NCBI RefSeq assembly: GCF_006716115.1
Contig: NZ_VFOO01000001.1
Location: forward strand, 1,674,001-1,738,000
Reading direction: 5' to 3'
Source of the DNA: Subtercola boreus
GTDB taxonomy: Bacteria; Actinomycetota; Actinomycetes; Actinomycetales; Microbacteriaceae
DNA length: 64,000 bases
Shown: in pieces, positions 28,516-36,671 of the stretch
Layout: every line of letters begins with the position of its first letter
Numbering within the stretch: position 1 is the first letter of the stretch
Program-made: the position numbers and the translations under genes
Notes under the pieces: model-generated
What the model saw: the letters and a program-made list of their open reading frames with translations, nothing else
Databases searched by the model: none
Told to the model about the DNA's origin: nothing

Positions 28516-28580
28516 CGATCGAAACCCCGAAAACTGTCGGTAAGTCACCTTCAGAGCGACAATTTTCGGGGTTTCGATCG
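28516..28580. repeat. 24-bp inverted repeat between hisH and priA
   Basis: Left arm 28516-28539 (starting CGATCGAAACCCCGAAAA) and right arm 28557-28580 are reverse complements except at one position, with a 17-nt loop. In a minus-strand transcript the one mismatch becomes a G-U pair, so all 24 bp can form. There is no U-tract, so it is not a standard terminator. It lies in the 134-nt gap inside the his operon. Confidence 0.9.
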
Positions 28581-28611
28581 GGCGATGGGGGTGGGTGGGG
28601 GGTGCGAGGGG

Positions 28612-29244
28612 CTAGAGGGTGGTCAGCCAGTTTTCGAGGAGGTGCATACCGGCGTCGCCGGACTTCTCGGGGTGGAACTGGGTCGCAGAAAGGGGGCCGT
28701 TCTCGACGGCAGCGATGAATGCGCCGCCATGGTCGGCCCAGGTGACGGAGGCAGCCGGCAGGGGCGGTTGCACCTCGAGCTCCCAGCGCTGGGCGGCATA
28801 GGAGTGCACGAAGTAGAAGCGCTCGTCGGAGATACCCGCGAAGAGGCGCGACGACTCCGGTGCCCGAACGGTGTTCCAGCCCATGTGCGGCAGCACATCC
28901 GCCGCCAGCTCCTCGACCGTACCGGGCCACTCACCGAGACCCTCGCTGTCGACACCACGCTCGATTCCGCGGGAGAAGAGCACCTGCATGCCGACGCAGA
29001 TGCCGAGCACGGGGCGGCCGCCAGCGAGGCGCTTGTCGATCAGGTCGCCACCGCGCACCGCCTCGAGGGCGGAGATCACGGCACTGAAGGCGCCGACGCC
29101 GGGCACGAGCAGCCCGTCGGCCTCAGCGACAGCGCGGCGGTCGGCGGTGAGCTCGACGGACGCCCCGACCTTCTCGAGCGCTTTGACGGCGGAGTGCACA
29201 TTGCCACTGCCGTAGTCGAGAACCACGACCCGCTTGGTCGTCAC
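28612..29244 (-). CDS. hisH: imidazole glycerol phosphate synthase, glutaminase subunit
   Basis: Class I glutamine amidotransferase that supplies ammonia to HisF. 210 residues. It starts [18 protein letters not shown]; the nucleophile cysteine is in [15 protein letters not shown] near 86, and the His-Glu pair is in [11 protein letters not shown] near 192. It overlaps hisB by 4 nt. hisF is not in the window. Confidence 0.97.
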   Translation of the reverse strand: MTTKRVVVLDYGSGNVHSAVKALEKVGASVELTADRRAVAEADGLLVPGVGAFSAVISALEAVRGGDLIDKRLAGGRPVLGICVGMQVLFSRGIERGVDSEGLGEWPGTVEELAADVLPHMGWNTVRAPESSRLFAGISDERFYFVHSYAAQRWELEVQPPLPAASVTWADHGGAFIAAVENGPLSATQFHPEKSGDAGMHLLENWLTTL

Positions 29245-29849
29245 AGGGCACCCTTGGTGGAAGGAATGCCGGAGACCGACGGATCGAGCTGCTTCGCGAA
29301 CCGGAAAGCCCGCGCGAACGCCTTGAACTCCGCCTCCGCGATGTGGTGCGGGTCGCGGCCGCCGAGCACGGTGAGGTGCACGGTCAGGCCGGCGTGGAAC
29401 GTGATCGCCTCGAAGACGTGGCGCACCATCGAGCCGGTGAAGTGGCCACCGATGAGGTGGAACTCGAAGCCCGCCGGCTCACCGGTGTGCACGAGGAAGG
29501 GGCGGCCCGAGATGTCGACCACGGCCTGCACGAGGGCCTCGTCGAGCGGAACAAGAGCGTCACCGAACCGGGAGATGCCACTTTTGTCTCCGAGGGCCTG
29601 GCGGATGGCCTGGCCGAGCACGATCCCGATGTCTTCGACCGTGTGGTGCACGTCGATGTCGGTGTCACCCGTGGCCTTCACCGTGAGGTCGGTCAGCGAG
29701 TGCTTGGCGAAAGCCGTGAGCATGTGGTTGTAGAACGGCACGCTGGTGTCGATGTTCGACACACCCGTTCCGTCGAGGTCCAGCGAGAGCTCGATGCTCG
29801 ATTCGCTGGTCTCGCGGGTGAGGTGGGCGGTGCGCGGTTCGGTCGACAT
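29241..29849 (-). CDS. hisB: imidazoleglycerol-phosphate dehydratase
   Basis: Manganese enzyme of histidine synthesis. 202 residues from ATG at 29849 ([27 protein letters not shown]), 10 nt after hisC, without an obvious ribosome site. The two metal-binding HH motifs are [11 protein letters not shown] and [26 protein letters not shown] is a third conserved segment. Confidence 0.97.
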   Translation of the reverse strand: MSTEPRTAHLTRETSESSIELSLDLDGTGVSNIDTSVPFYNHMLTAFAKHSLTDLTVKATGDTDIDVHHTVEDIGIVLGQAIRQALGDKSGISRFGDALVPLDEALVQAVVDISGRPFLVHTGEPAGFEFHLIGGHFTGSMVRHVFEAITFHAGLTVHLTVLGGRDPHHIAEAEFKAFARAFRFAKQLDPSVSGIPSTKGAL

Positions 29850-29859
29850 GACAAAAAGT

Positions 29860-30981
29860 CTACCGGGGGGTGATCTCGTCCATCGCCTCGAGGAATGCGG
29901 TGGTCTCCGACTCCGTACCCGCACTCACCCGCAGGTGGTTCGGGATACCCAGGTCGCGGATGATGATCTCCCGCTCGAGGAGCTGCTCGAACATCCGGTG
30001 CGGGTCGGGGACACCACCGAAGAGGATGAAGTTCGAGGTGCTCTCGTACGGGCTGTACCCGAGCTCGGCCAGTCGGCGGGCCATGCGATCGCGCTGGCCC
30101 TTGATGTCGTCGACCATGGCGAGCATCTCGGGTGCGTGGGCGAGTGCAGCCGTGGCTGCGGCCTGGGTGAGGGCCGAGAGGTGGTACGGCAAGCGCACGA
30201 GACGGAGGGCGTCACTGATGGCGGGGTCGGCAGCGAGGTAGCCGAGCCGCGCGCCGGCGAAGGCGAAAGCCTTGCTCATGGTGCGGGAGACGATGAGGCG
30301 CGGCCTGCCTTCGAGGAGCGAGAGAGCGGTCGGTTCGCCGGAAGGGCCGAATTCGGCGTACGCCTCGTCGACGACGACGATCTTGTCTGTCGCGTCGTAG
30401 GCGGCAGCGATCGTCTCCAGAGAAAGGGGTGTGCCTGTGGGGTTGTTCGGTGCGCAGAAGAAGACGAGGTCGGGGTTGGTGCGCTGGACCCAGTCGACGG
30501 CTGTCTGCGGCGAGATCTCGAAGTTCTCGTCGCGCACGCCGGGGATCCACTCGGTACCGGTGCCCGCCGCGATGATCGGGTGCATGGAATATGTGGGAGG
30601 GAAGCCGAGCACGGAACGCCCGGGCCCACCGAAGGCCTGAAGGATCTGCTGCAGGATCTCGTTCGAACCGTTCGCCGCCCAGATGTTGTCACGGGTCAGC
30701 TCGGCGACCGGCAGGCCCGCGGCAGCTGACTCTTCGACGAGAGCGGCGTTCAGGTAGGCCGCCAGGCTGTCGCGGAGTTTCAAGAACTCGCGGTCGGGAT
30801 AGCGGTTGACCGTGCGCAGCTCCAGTGCCACCGACTCGATGATCGAGCGGGCTACGTCTTCGGGTATGGGATGCGTGTTCTCGTTGACGTTCAGCGCCAC
30901 CCGCACCTTGAGTTCGGGTGCACCGTAGGGCTTCAGCCCCCGGAGGTCGTCACGGATGGGCAGATCGGCTAGTGAACTCAC
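29860..30981 (-). CDS. hisC: histidinol-phosphate aminotransferase
   Basis: PLP-dependent class I/II aminotransferase, 373 residues. [13 protein letters not shown] is the substrate-binding N-terminal segment; the cofactor region includes [43 protein letters not shown] and the Schiff-base lysine in [17 protein letters not shown] near 240. Start GTG. It is first in hisC-hisB-hisH-priA-sseB; hisD, often upstream, is replaced here by the LysM gene, so its operon promoter must lie in the 62 nt to 31043 or inside that gene. Confidence 0.96.
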   Translation of the reverse strand: MSSLADLPIRDDLRGLKPYGAPELKVRVALNVNENTHPIPEDVARSIIESVALELRTVNRYPDREFLKLRDSLAAYLNAALVEESAAAGLPVAELTRDNIWAANGSNEILQQILQAFGGPGRSVLGFPPTYSMHPIIAAGTGTEWIPGVRDENFEISPQTAVDWVQRTNPDLVFFCAPNNPTGTPLSLETIAAAYDATDKIVVVDEAYAEFGPSGEPTALSLLEGRPRLIVSRTMSKAFAFAGARLGYLAADPAISDALRLVRLPYHLSALTQAAATAALAHAPEMLAMVDDIKGQRDRMARRLAELGYSPYESTSNFILFGGVPDPHRMFEQLLEREIIIRDLGIPNHLRVSAGTESETTAFLEAMDEITPR

Positions 30982-31043
30982 CCGCCCGAGTTTACCGGCT
31001 GCGAGCGGAACGGCCGCGACCGCGGGTCAGTGCTGGTGGTGGG

Positions 31044-31394
31044 TCAGTGCTCGTACTTGATCGGCACCGCGAGCCGCTGGCCCGGCTGCACCTCGGAGCT
31101 CGGAAGCTGGTTCAGGCTGACGAGGTCGGCGATGACGTCGCGGGTGTCGGCAGACGAGTCGAGCTGGGAGGCCACCGACCAGAGGCTCTGGCCCGACTGC
31201 ACCGTGACATAGCTGAACTCCACAGGCGCCTGCTGGGCCGTGGCGATTGCAGAGCCTCCGCCGAGGAGGGCGAAGGCTCCGATCGCGGCGACCAGCGGAA
31301 GCGCGGCGATCGTGGTCAGCACGACGCGCCCGCGCCGGGTGAGCCGAAGGCGCAGCCGAGGGGCGGGGGTGCCGGTGATGTGAAGTGCAGTCAT
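31044..31394 (-). CDS. LysM-domain membrane protein divergent from lexA
   Basis: 116 residues from ATG at 31394, preceded by AGGAGA. Basic N terminus (RLRLRLTRRGR), one membrane helix (VVLTTIAALPLVAAIGAFALL, about 24-45), then an extracytoplasmic LysM domain (YVTVQSGQSLWSVASQLDSS...QLPSSEVQPGQRLAVP) that binds peptidoglycan. Size, topology and position beside lexA match the SOS cell-division suppressors YneA (Bacillus) and Rv2719c (Mycobacterium). The role as division inhibitor is inferred from that synteny and the LexA box between the genes. Confidence 0.8.
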   Translation of the reverse strand: MTALHITGTPAPRLRLRLTRRGRVVLTTIAALPLVAAIGAFALLGGGSAIATAQQAPVEFSYVTVQSGQSLWSVASQLDSSADTRDVIADLVSLNQLPSSEVQPGQRLAVPIKYEH

Positions 31395-31555
31395 GATGAT
31401 CTCCTGGATCTTCTGCCTGGGGAGGCATTCATACTGGTGCAGGATTCGTATGCGGCACTCGGCCGGGAGTGCCGCATACGAAGCTGTGTTCCGAATATAT
31501 CTTCGAACGTTCGAACAATCAAGCAATATCTGGTATCGAATACCGCGACACACTC

Positions 31556-31569
31556 GAACAGGTGTTTGG
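31556..31569. promoter_or_regulatory. LexA (SOS) box in the lexA-lysM intergenic region
   Basis: CGAACAGGTGTTTG fits the Gram-positive SOS consensus CGAAC-N4-GTTYG. It lies about 149 nt before lexA and 162 nt before the LysM gene start, within a 323-nt region (31395-31717) that contains no gene. A second palindrome, TTCGAACGTTCGAA at 31503-31516, has half sites without the 4-bp spacer and may be a weaker site or another regulator's. The long AT-richer stretch 31490-31560 is the likely promoter zone. Confidence 0.75.
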
Positions 31570-31717
31570 AATGCGCGCGGTGTTCGATACAGTTTCGATT
31601 GTCTGGTCAGCGTGCGACCAGCACTGTGAACTGAACCAGCACCCACCGACACTGGCCAGCTGACTGCATTCAACAGCCAGCCACTGACACTGGGTCTCCA
31701 ACAGGAATGAGAACCCG

Positions 31718-32398
31718 ATGGCGAGCGAACGCCTCCCCGCGGAACGCGGCGGTACCCGGCGGCGCAAGTCGCTGAGCGACAAGCAGCTGGCCATCCTCGA
31801 AGTGATCTCCGAGGCTGTGAGCACGCAGGGCTACCCGCCGAGCATGCGCGAGATCGGCGACGCCGTCGGCCTCGCCTCCCTGTCGAGCGTCACCCATCAG
31901 CTCAACCAGCTCGAGCTGAGCGGGTACCTCCGCCGCGACCCGAACCGTCCCCGGGCGCTGGAGGTTCTGATCGACATCCCGAAGAGCGACAGCGTGAACT
32001 CCGACTCCCCGACACCGCACGGCGATGTCGCCCTGGTGCCGCTCGTCGGGCGCATCGCGGCGGGCATCCCGATCACCGCCGAACAGCAGGTGGAGGAGAT
32101 CTTCCCCCTCCCGCGTCAACTGGTCGGCAAGGGTGAGCTCTTCATGCTGAAGGTCGTCGGAGAGTCGATGATCGACGCCGCGATCTGCGACGGCGACTGG
32201 GTGGTGGTGCGCACGCAGGCCACCGCCGAGAACGGCGACATCGTTGCCGCGATGCTCGACGAGGAGGCCACTGTCAAGGTGTTCCGCCAGCGCGACGGCC
32301 ACACCTGGCTGCTCCCCCGCAACACCAACTTCGAGCCGATCCTGGGCGACTACGCCACGGTGCTCGGCAAGGTCGTGGCCGTACTCCGCTCGGTGTGA
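31718..32398 (+). CDS. lexA: LexA repressor
   Basis: SOS repressor that cleaves itself when RecA filaments form. 226 residues. N-terminal winged helix-turn-helix ([13 protein letters not shown]...[27 protein letters not shown]); cleavage site Ala-Gly in GRIAAGIPI near 112; catalytic serine in VVGESMIDA near 147 and lysine in EEATVKVF near 184. Start ATG at 31718; the N terminus is about 20 residues longer than E. coli LexA, as usual in Actinobacteria. A LexA box upstream indicates autoregulation. Confidence 0.97.
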   Translation: MASERLPAERGGTRRRKSLSDKQLAILEVISEAVSTQGYPPSMREIGDAVGLASLSSVTHQLNQLELSGYLRRDPNRPRALEVLIDIPKSDSVNSDSPTPHGDVALVPLVGRIAAGIPITAEQQVEEIFPLPRQLVGKGELFMLKVVGESMIDAAICDGDWVVVRTQATAENGDIVAAMLDEEATVKVFRQRDGHTWLLPRNTNFEPILGDYATVLGKVVAVLRSV

Positions 32399-32428
32399 AT
32401 GATCCGCCCGATGGGCGGCACCGTACGA

Positions 32429-32470
32429 CCACCACCACCACGACCACCCCCACCACCACCACCACCACCA
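32429..32470. repeat. CCA trinucleotide tract downstream of lexA
   Basis: About 42 bp of nearly pure CCA repeats interrupted by one CGA and one CCC unit, between the lexA stop and its terminator. On the opposite strand it is a TGG/GGT tract. A small hairpin CCGCCC-GAT-GGGCGG sits just before it (32404-32418). Confidence 0.9.
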
Positions 32471-32488
32471 GTGCAGCACCGCATGCGA

Positions 32489-32524
32489 GAGGCGCCGACC
32501 CGGAAGGGGTTCGGCGCCTCTTTT
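32489..32524 (+). terminator. intrinsic terminator of lexA
   Basis: Stem GAGGCGCCGACCC / GGGGTTCGGCGCCTC with a GGAA-type loop, followed by TTTT. It lies about 90 nt after the lexA stop and, being nearly symmetric, could also stop hflX transcripts coming from the other side. Confidence 0.85.
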
Positions 32525-32547
32525 GCGTGCGGGAGCGTGGGCCGGGG

Positions 32548-34122
32548 CTACAGCGTGCTGTACTCCAGCAACTGCGACTGGGTCTCAGGCGTCACGAGCG
32601 CGCGAACGTGCGTGCCGCCCTCCTCGTAGTCGGTGCTCAGCACGGTACTGTGCTCGTGCAGCTGCGACACGAGGTCGCCGCGGTCGTAGGGAACGAGCAC
32701 ATCGACCTCGATCGACGGGGTGGGGAGCATCCGGTCGAGCAGCTGCAACAGCTCCTCGATGCCTTCGCCCGTTCGAGCTGACACGAAGATGGAGTGCGGC
32801 TCGAGGCCCCGCAGCACGATGCGGTCGCTCTCGGAGACGAGGTCGCTCTTGTTGAAGACCACGACCTCCGGGATGTCGCGGGCACCCGCCTCGCCGATCA
32901 CATCGCGAACCGTGGCCAACTGACTCGCCGGGTCGGGGTGCGAGCCGTCGACGACGTGCACGATGACATCCGCGTCGCCGACCTCTTCGAGGGTGGAGCG
33001 GAACGCCTCCACGAGCTGCGTCGGCAGGCTCCGCACGAACCCGACGGTGTCGACGAAGGTGAACTCGCGGCCATCCGTCGTCTGGGTGCGGCGAACGGTC
33101 GCGTCGAGCGTTGCGAACAGCGCATTCTCGACAAGAAGCCCGGCGCCCGTGATGCGGTTCAGCAGCGACGACTTGCCCGCGTTGGTGTAGCCCGCGATCG
33201 CGACCGACGGCACCGTGTTGCGTTTGCGGTTCGCCCGCTTCGCCTCACGGGCCGGCTTCATCGCCGCGATCTGCTTGCGGAGCCGCGCCATGCGGGTGTG
33301 GATGCGGCGTCGGTCGAGCTCGATCTTCGTCTCACCCGGCCCACGCGATCCCATACCGGCGCCGGCACCACCCACCTGGCCACCGGCCTGGCGGGACATC
33401 GAGTCGCCCCAGCCTCGGAGGCGGGGAAGGAGGTACTCGAGCTGGGCCAGTTCGACCTGCGCCTTGCCCTCCCGGCTCTTCGCGTGCTGGCTGAAGATGT
33501 CGAGGATCACCGCGGTGCGGTCGATGACCTTCACCTTCACGATGTCTTCGAGCGCACGACGCTGGCTCGGGGCGAGCTCGCTGTCGGCGATGACCGTGTC
33601 GGCGCCGAGAGCCTTCACGACGCCGGCGAGCTCCTCGGCCTTGCCCTTGCCGAAGTAGGTGCTCGGGTCGGGGTTCGGTCGGCGCTGCAGGAGCCCGTCG
33701 AGCACCGCGGCACCCGCCGTCTCGGCGAGGGCTGCAAGTTCGTGCAGGGAGTTCTCTGCGTCGCCCAGCGTGCCCTGCGTGTAGACCCCGATCAGCACCA
33801 CGTTCTCGAGCCGGAGCTGCCGGTACTCGACCTCGGTGACGTCTTCGAGCTCAGTGGAGAGACCGGCGACACGGCGGAGCGCCTGCCTGTCGGCGAGGTC
33901 GGCCTGGTCGCCGTCGTGGTTCTGGCCCGCCGGTCGACCGTCTGGCCGCTGCAGCGCCTGCGCACTCCCGGGTGAGAACAGGGCGTACCCGGATGATCGC
34001 GCCTCGGCGCGCGCCAGAACCCGGCCGACGGCATCCTGAGTCGCGGTCGTGTCAGCGGAACCGCCCTCGTTCTCGGCGGACAGCTCGGCTTCTTCGGTGA
34101 AAGATGAATCGTGTTCAGTCAT
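32548..34122 (-). CDS. hflX: ribosome-associated GTPase HflX
   Basis: GTPase that splits stalled 70S ribosomes. 524 residues from ATG at 34122; a TTG three codons upstream is possible. About 90 N-terminal residues are variable and acidic, a common actinobacterial extension. The HflX N domain ends with the glycine-rich linker GGQVGGAGAGMGSRGPGETKIE; the G domain has GYTNAGKSS (G1), DTVGF (G3) and NKSD (G4). It is convergent with lexA. Confidence 0.95.
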   Translation of the reverse strand: MTEHDSSFTEEAELSAENEGGSADTTATQDAVGRVLARAEARSSGYALFSPGSAQALQRPDGRPAGQNHDGDQADLADRQALRRVAGLSTELEDVTEVEYRQLRLENVVLIGVYTQGTLGDAENSLHELAALAETAGAAVLDGLLQRRPNPDPSTYFGKGKAEELAGVVKALGADTVIADSELAPSQRRALEDIVKVKVIDRTAVILDIFSQHAKSREGKAQVELAQLEYLLPRLRGWGDSMSRQAGGQVGGAGAGMGSRGPGETKIELDRRRIHTRMARLRKQIAAMKPAREAKRANRKRNTVPSVAIAGYTNAGKSSLLNRITGAGLLVENALFATLDATVRRTQTTDGREFTFVDTVGFVRSLPTQLVEAFRSTLEEVGDADVIVHVVDGSHPDPASQLATVRDVIGEAGARDIPEVVVFNKSDLVSESDRIVLRGLEPHSIFVSARTGEGIEELLQLLDRMLPTPSIEVDVLVPYDRGDLVSQLHEHSTVLSTDYEEGGTHVRALVTPETQSQLLEYSTL

Positions 34123-34162
34123 TGGCTTCAAGGATAGACCTCTCGTTTGCTACATTCCCTCT

Positions 34163-34780
34163 ATGGCTATGGACAATGGGCACTACTTCTCAGCAAGCCC
34201 ATCGACGGAACTCCGGCTGAAGGAGATTCCGGTCAGCCTGGCCGGTCGCGACTTCCTCGCCACGACCGCCGGCGGTGTGTTCAGCCCCAATCAGGTGGAT
34301 GCCGGAACCCAGGTTCTGCTGGCGAACACACCGGCACCGCCTCCCGGCGGCAACCTTCTCGACATCGGCTGCGGCTGGGGCCCGATCTCGCTGGCTCTCG
34401 CTCTGTTGTCACCCCACGCCACCGTGTGGGCTGTTGACGTCAACGAGCGTGCTCTCGATCTCGTGAGGGCCAACGCTGCCAAGCTGGGCCTCGACAATGT
34501 CAACGCCGTGCTGCCCGACGATGTTCCCGACGATCTGCGTTTCATGACGATCTGGTCGAATCCGCCCATCCGGGTCGGCAAAAACGAACTGCACCGACTC
34601 CTGCTGCGCTGGCTTCCGCGGCTCGACCCCGGTTCCGATGCCTGGCTCGTCGTGCAGCGGAACCTCGGCTCGGATTCGCTGCACCGGTGGCTGGAAGATG
34701 CCCTGCCGCCCGCCTTCCAGGTGACTCGTGCCGCCACGAACAAGGGCTACCGGGTGCTGCGGGCACGACTGCACGAGTGA
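34163..34780 (+). CDS. class I SAM-dependent methyltransferase (RsmC-like)
   Basis: 205 residues from ATG at 34163. The SAM site is NLLDIGCGWGPISLALA; the catalytic-type motif SNPPIRVG near 134 is the NPP signature of N-methyltransferases acting on guanine or adenine in RNA, and the start GHYFSASPSTELRLKEI fits the MTS/RsmC domain family, whose best-known member methylates 16S rRNA G1207. Target not provable here. A TACATT six bases before the ATG suggests a leaderless mRNA. It is divergent from hflX with a 40-nt gap. Confidence 0.87.
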   Translation: MAMDNGHYFSASPSTELRLKEIPVSLAGRDFLATTAGGVFSPNQVDAGTQVLLANTPAPPPGGNLLDIGCGWGPISLALALLSPHATVWAVDVNERALDLVRANAAKLGLDNVNAVLPDDVPDDLRFMTIWSNPPIRVGKNELHRLLLRWLPRLDPGSDAWLVVQRNLGSDSLHRWLEDALPPAFQVTRAATNKGYRVLRARLHE

Positions 34781-34788
34781 AGCGCGTG

Positions 34789-34805
34789 CGGCGCGTGATG
34801 CGCCG
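34789..34805. terminator. short bidirectional hairpin between methyltransferase and dapF
   Basis: CGGCGC-GTGAT-GCGCCG, a perfect 6-bp GC stem between two convergent genes, without a U-tract; it reaches the last base before the dapF stop region. A weak terminator candidate. Confidence 0.4.
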
Positions 34806-35687
34806 TCAGTTCAGCGTGACGTCACCCTCGTAGACGAGCTCCGCCGGCCCGGACAGCGACACGTGCTCGCCGTCCTCGGTCGCGAACATGCGCACGCCCA
34901 CTGCGCCACCAGGCACCTCGACGCGCCACTGGTTCGGCGCCCCCGCGCCCGCCCAGTGACGGATGGCCAGGGCCGCAGCGACCGCGCCGGTGCCGCAGGA
35001 GAGGGTCTCCCCGCTGCCCCGTTCGTGCACGCGCATCCGGATGTGCCCGACGCCGTTCCGCACGAGCGGTTCGAGGGGGACGACGAATTCGACGTTCGCC
35101 CCGTCGACCGGGGCGGGTTCGAGGTGCGGGATGAAGGTCAGGTCGGCCGATTCCAGCTCCTCGTCGTCGGCCAGGGCGACGACGACGTGCGGGTTGCCCA
35201 CGTTGATGCCGAGGCCGGGCCGCGCGACCTGCAGGTTCTTCGCCCGCACCAGCGGTTCTCCGCCGTCGAGCCGCCAGCGACCGAGATCCGCCTGGAACCC
35301 GGCGAGGTTGCGCTGCACATCGATCACACCGGCCCGGGTGCCGACCACTAGCGTCTCGCCCGGCCCCAGGGTCGCCAGGCCGTTGTCGAGCAGGTACTTC
35401 GAGAAGACGCGGATGCCGTTGCCGCACATCTCCGCCTGTGAGCCGTCGGCGTTGTGGTAGTCCATGAACCACTCGGCGGCGTCATCCTGCTCGAGCGAGC
35501 CTGCCCCGTCGGCGATCTTCGAGGATCGCACGGCACGGATCAGGCCGTCGGCACCGATGCCGAAGTGCCGGTCGCAGAGGGTCGCGATCTGGGCGGGCGT
35601 GAGCTCGATCTCCCCGTCGGGGTCGGAGAACAGAACGAAGTCGTTTCCCGTGCCCTGGCCTTTGGTGAAGTGCAGATCGATGCCCAT
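34806..35687 (-). CDS. dapF: diaminopimelate epimerase
   Basis: Converts LL- to meso-diaminopimelate for lysine and peptidoglycan synthesis. 293 residues. The two catalytic cysteines are in AEMCGNGIR near 87 and [11 protein letters not shown] near 229; N-terminal [12 protein letters not shown] is conserved. dapA, another gene of the pathway, lies at 50620. dapF follows miaA by 40 nt, with a small intergenic gap. Confidence 0.97.
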   Translation of the reverse strand: MGIDLHFTKGQGTGNDFVLFSDPDGEIELTPAQIATLCDRHFGIGADGLIRAVRSSKIADGAGSLEQDDAAEWFMDYHNADGSQAEMCGNGIRVFSKYLLDNGLATLGPGETLVVGTRAGVIDVQRNLAGFQADLGRWRLDGGEPLVRAKNLQVARPGLGINVGNPHVVVALADDEELESADLTFIPHLEPAPVDGANVEFVVPLEPLVRNGVGHIRMRVHERGSGETLSCGTGAVAAALAIRHWAGAGAPNQWRVEVPGGAVGVRMFATEDGEHVSLSGPAELVYEGDVTLN

Positions 35688-35727
35688 GACACCAGCCTAG
35701 AGGCTCCCGCTCAGGGCCTGTGCGAGC

Positions 35728-36660
35728 TCAGCCGGCCGGTGTCCAGATGCTCGCCAGAACGCCGTCGACGAGTGCCTCGTCGTCGGCCTCGAACCAGCGC
35801 GCGTCGCGGTAGCGCTTGAACCAGCTCACCTGGCGCCGGGCATACCGCCGGGTCAGTGCCTGCGCCTCGGCGATCGCGGCCTCGCCTGTGGCAGTTCCGT
35901 GCAGTTCGGCGAGGGCCTGCGCGTAGCCGATGGCCCGCCGTGCCGTGCTGCCGTCTTCGAGGCCCAGCGGCACCAGGGCTTCGACCTCCGCGAGGAGTCC
36001 CTCCCGCCACATCCGTTCGACCCGCCGGTCGAGACGTTCGACGAGCAGCTCCCGCGGGTGCCGGAGCGCGACGACGACCGTGTCACGCCACCAGACGGGC
36101 TCGTCGGGCAGCTGTCCCGTCACCGGCCTGCCCGTCAGCTCGATCACTTCGAGCGCCCGGACGACCCGCCTGGCGTTGTGCTGGCCGATGGATGTCGCAG
36201 CCTCCGCATCGGCCGCCTTCAGCCGCTGCCACAGCACCCCGAGACCACTCTGCTCGAGCTCTGCCTCCAGTCGCGCCCTGACCGCCTCGTCACGCACGGG
36301 GAACTGGAAGTCGTAGATCACCGAGGAGACGTAGAGACCGGAGCCGCCGACCAGGATCGGGACGGAACCTCTCGCCCGGATGTCGTCGATCGCCGCCCGC
36401 GCATCGCGCTGGTACTCAGCGACGGAGCCGTCTTCTGTCACGTCGAGCACGTCGAGCAGGTGGTGCGGGATGCCCCGCCTCTCCTCGGGCGTCAGTTTCG
36501 CTGTGCCGATGTCCATGCCGCGGTACAGCTGCATCGCATCGGCGTTGACGATCTCCGCGGGATGCCCGCTCGCGATCAGGCTCTCAGCAAGGCCGAGCGA
36601 GAGTTCGGACTTGCCGGTGCCGGTCGCCCCGACCACCGCCACCAGCTCGGGGAGGTACAC
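35728..36660 (-). CDS. miaA: tRNA dimethylallyltransferase
   Basis: Adds a dimethylallyl group to N6 of A37 in tRNAs reading U-starting codons. 310 residues from GTG at 36660, 11 nt after miaB. P-loop VGATGTGKS at residues 10-18, then VNADAMQLYRGMDIGTAK, GGSGLYVSSVIYDFQFP, and HNARRVVRALEV. The frame remains open 52 codons upstream into miaB, but that part is not conserved in character. It acts on the same base as MiaB, its upstream neighbour. Confidence 0.96.
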   Translation of the reverse strand: MYLPELVAVVGATGTGKSELSLGLAESLIASGHPAEIVNADAMQLYRGMDIGTAKLTPEERRGIPHHLLDVLDVTEDGSVAEYQRDARAAIDDIRARGSVPILVGGSGLYVSSVIYDFQFPVRDEAVRARLEAELEQSGLGVLWQRLKAADAEAATSIGQHNARRVVRALEVIELTGRPVTGQLPDEPVWWRDTVVVALRHPRELLVERLDRRVERMWREGLLAEVEALVPLGLEDGSTARRAIGYAQALAELHGTATGEAAIAEAQALTRRYARRQVSWFKRYRDARWFEADDEALVDGVLASIWTPAG

Positions 36661-36671
36661 GTGCCCCGGTC

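Noticed and set aside
28516-28580. The his inverted repeat as a rho-independent terminator
   Set aside because: No U-tract on either side and it lies between two operon genes that need joint expression.
31503-31516. TTCGAACGTTCGAA as the main LexA box
   Set aside because: The half sites lack the 4-bp spacer of known Gram-positive boxes; the site at 31556 fits better. Kept as a possible secondary site.
31670-32479. Antisense frame to lexA beginning with a run of tryptophans
   Set aside because: The tryptophans come from the TGG side of the CCA tract; the rest is the complement of lexA.
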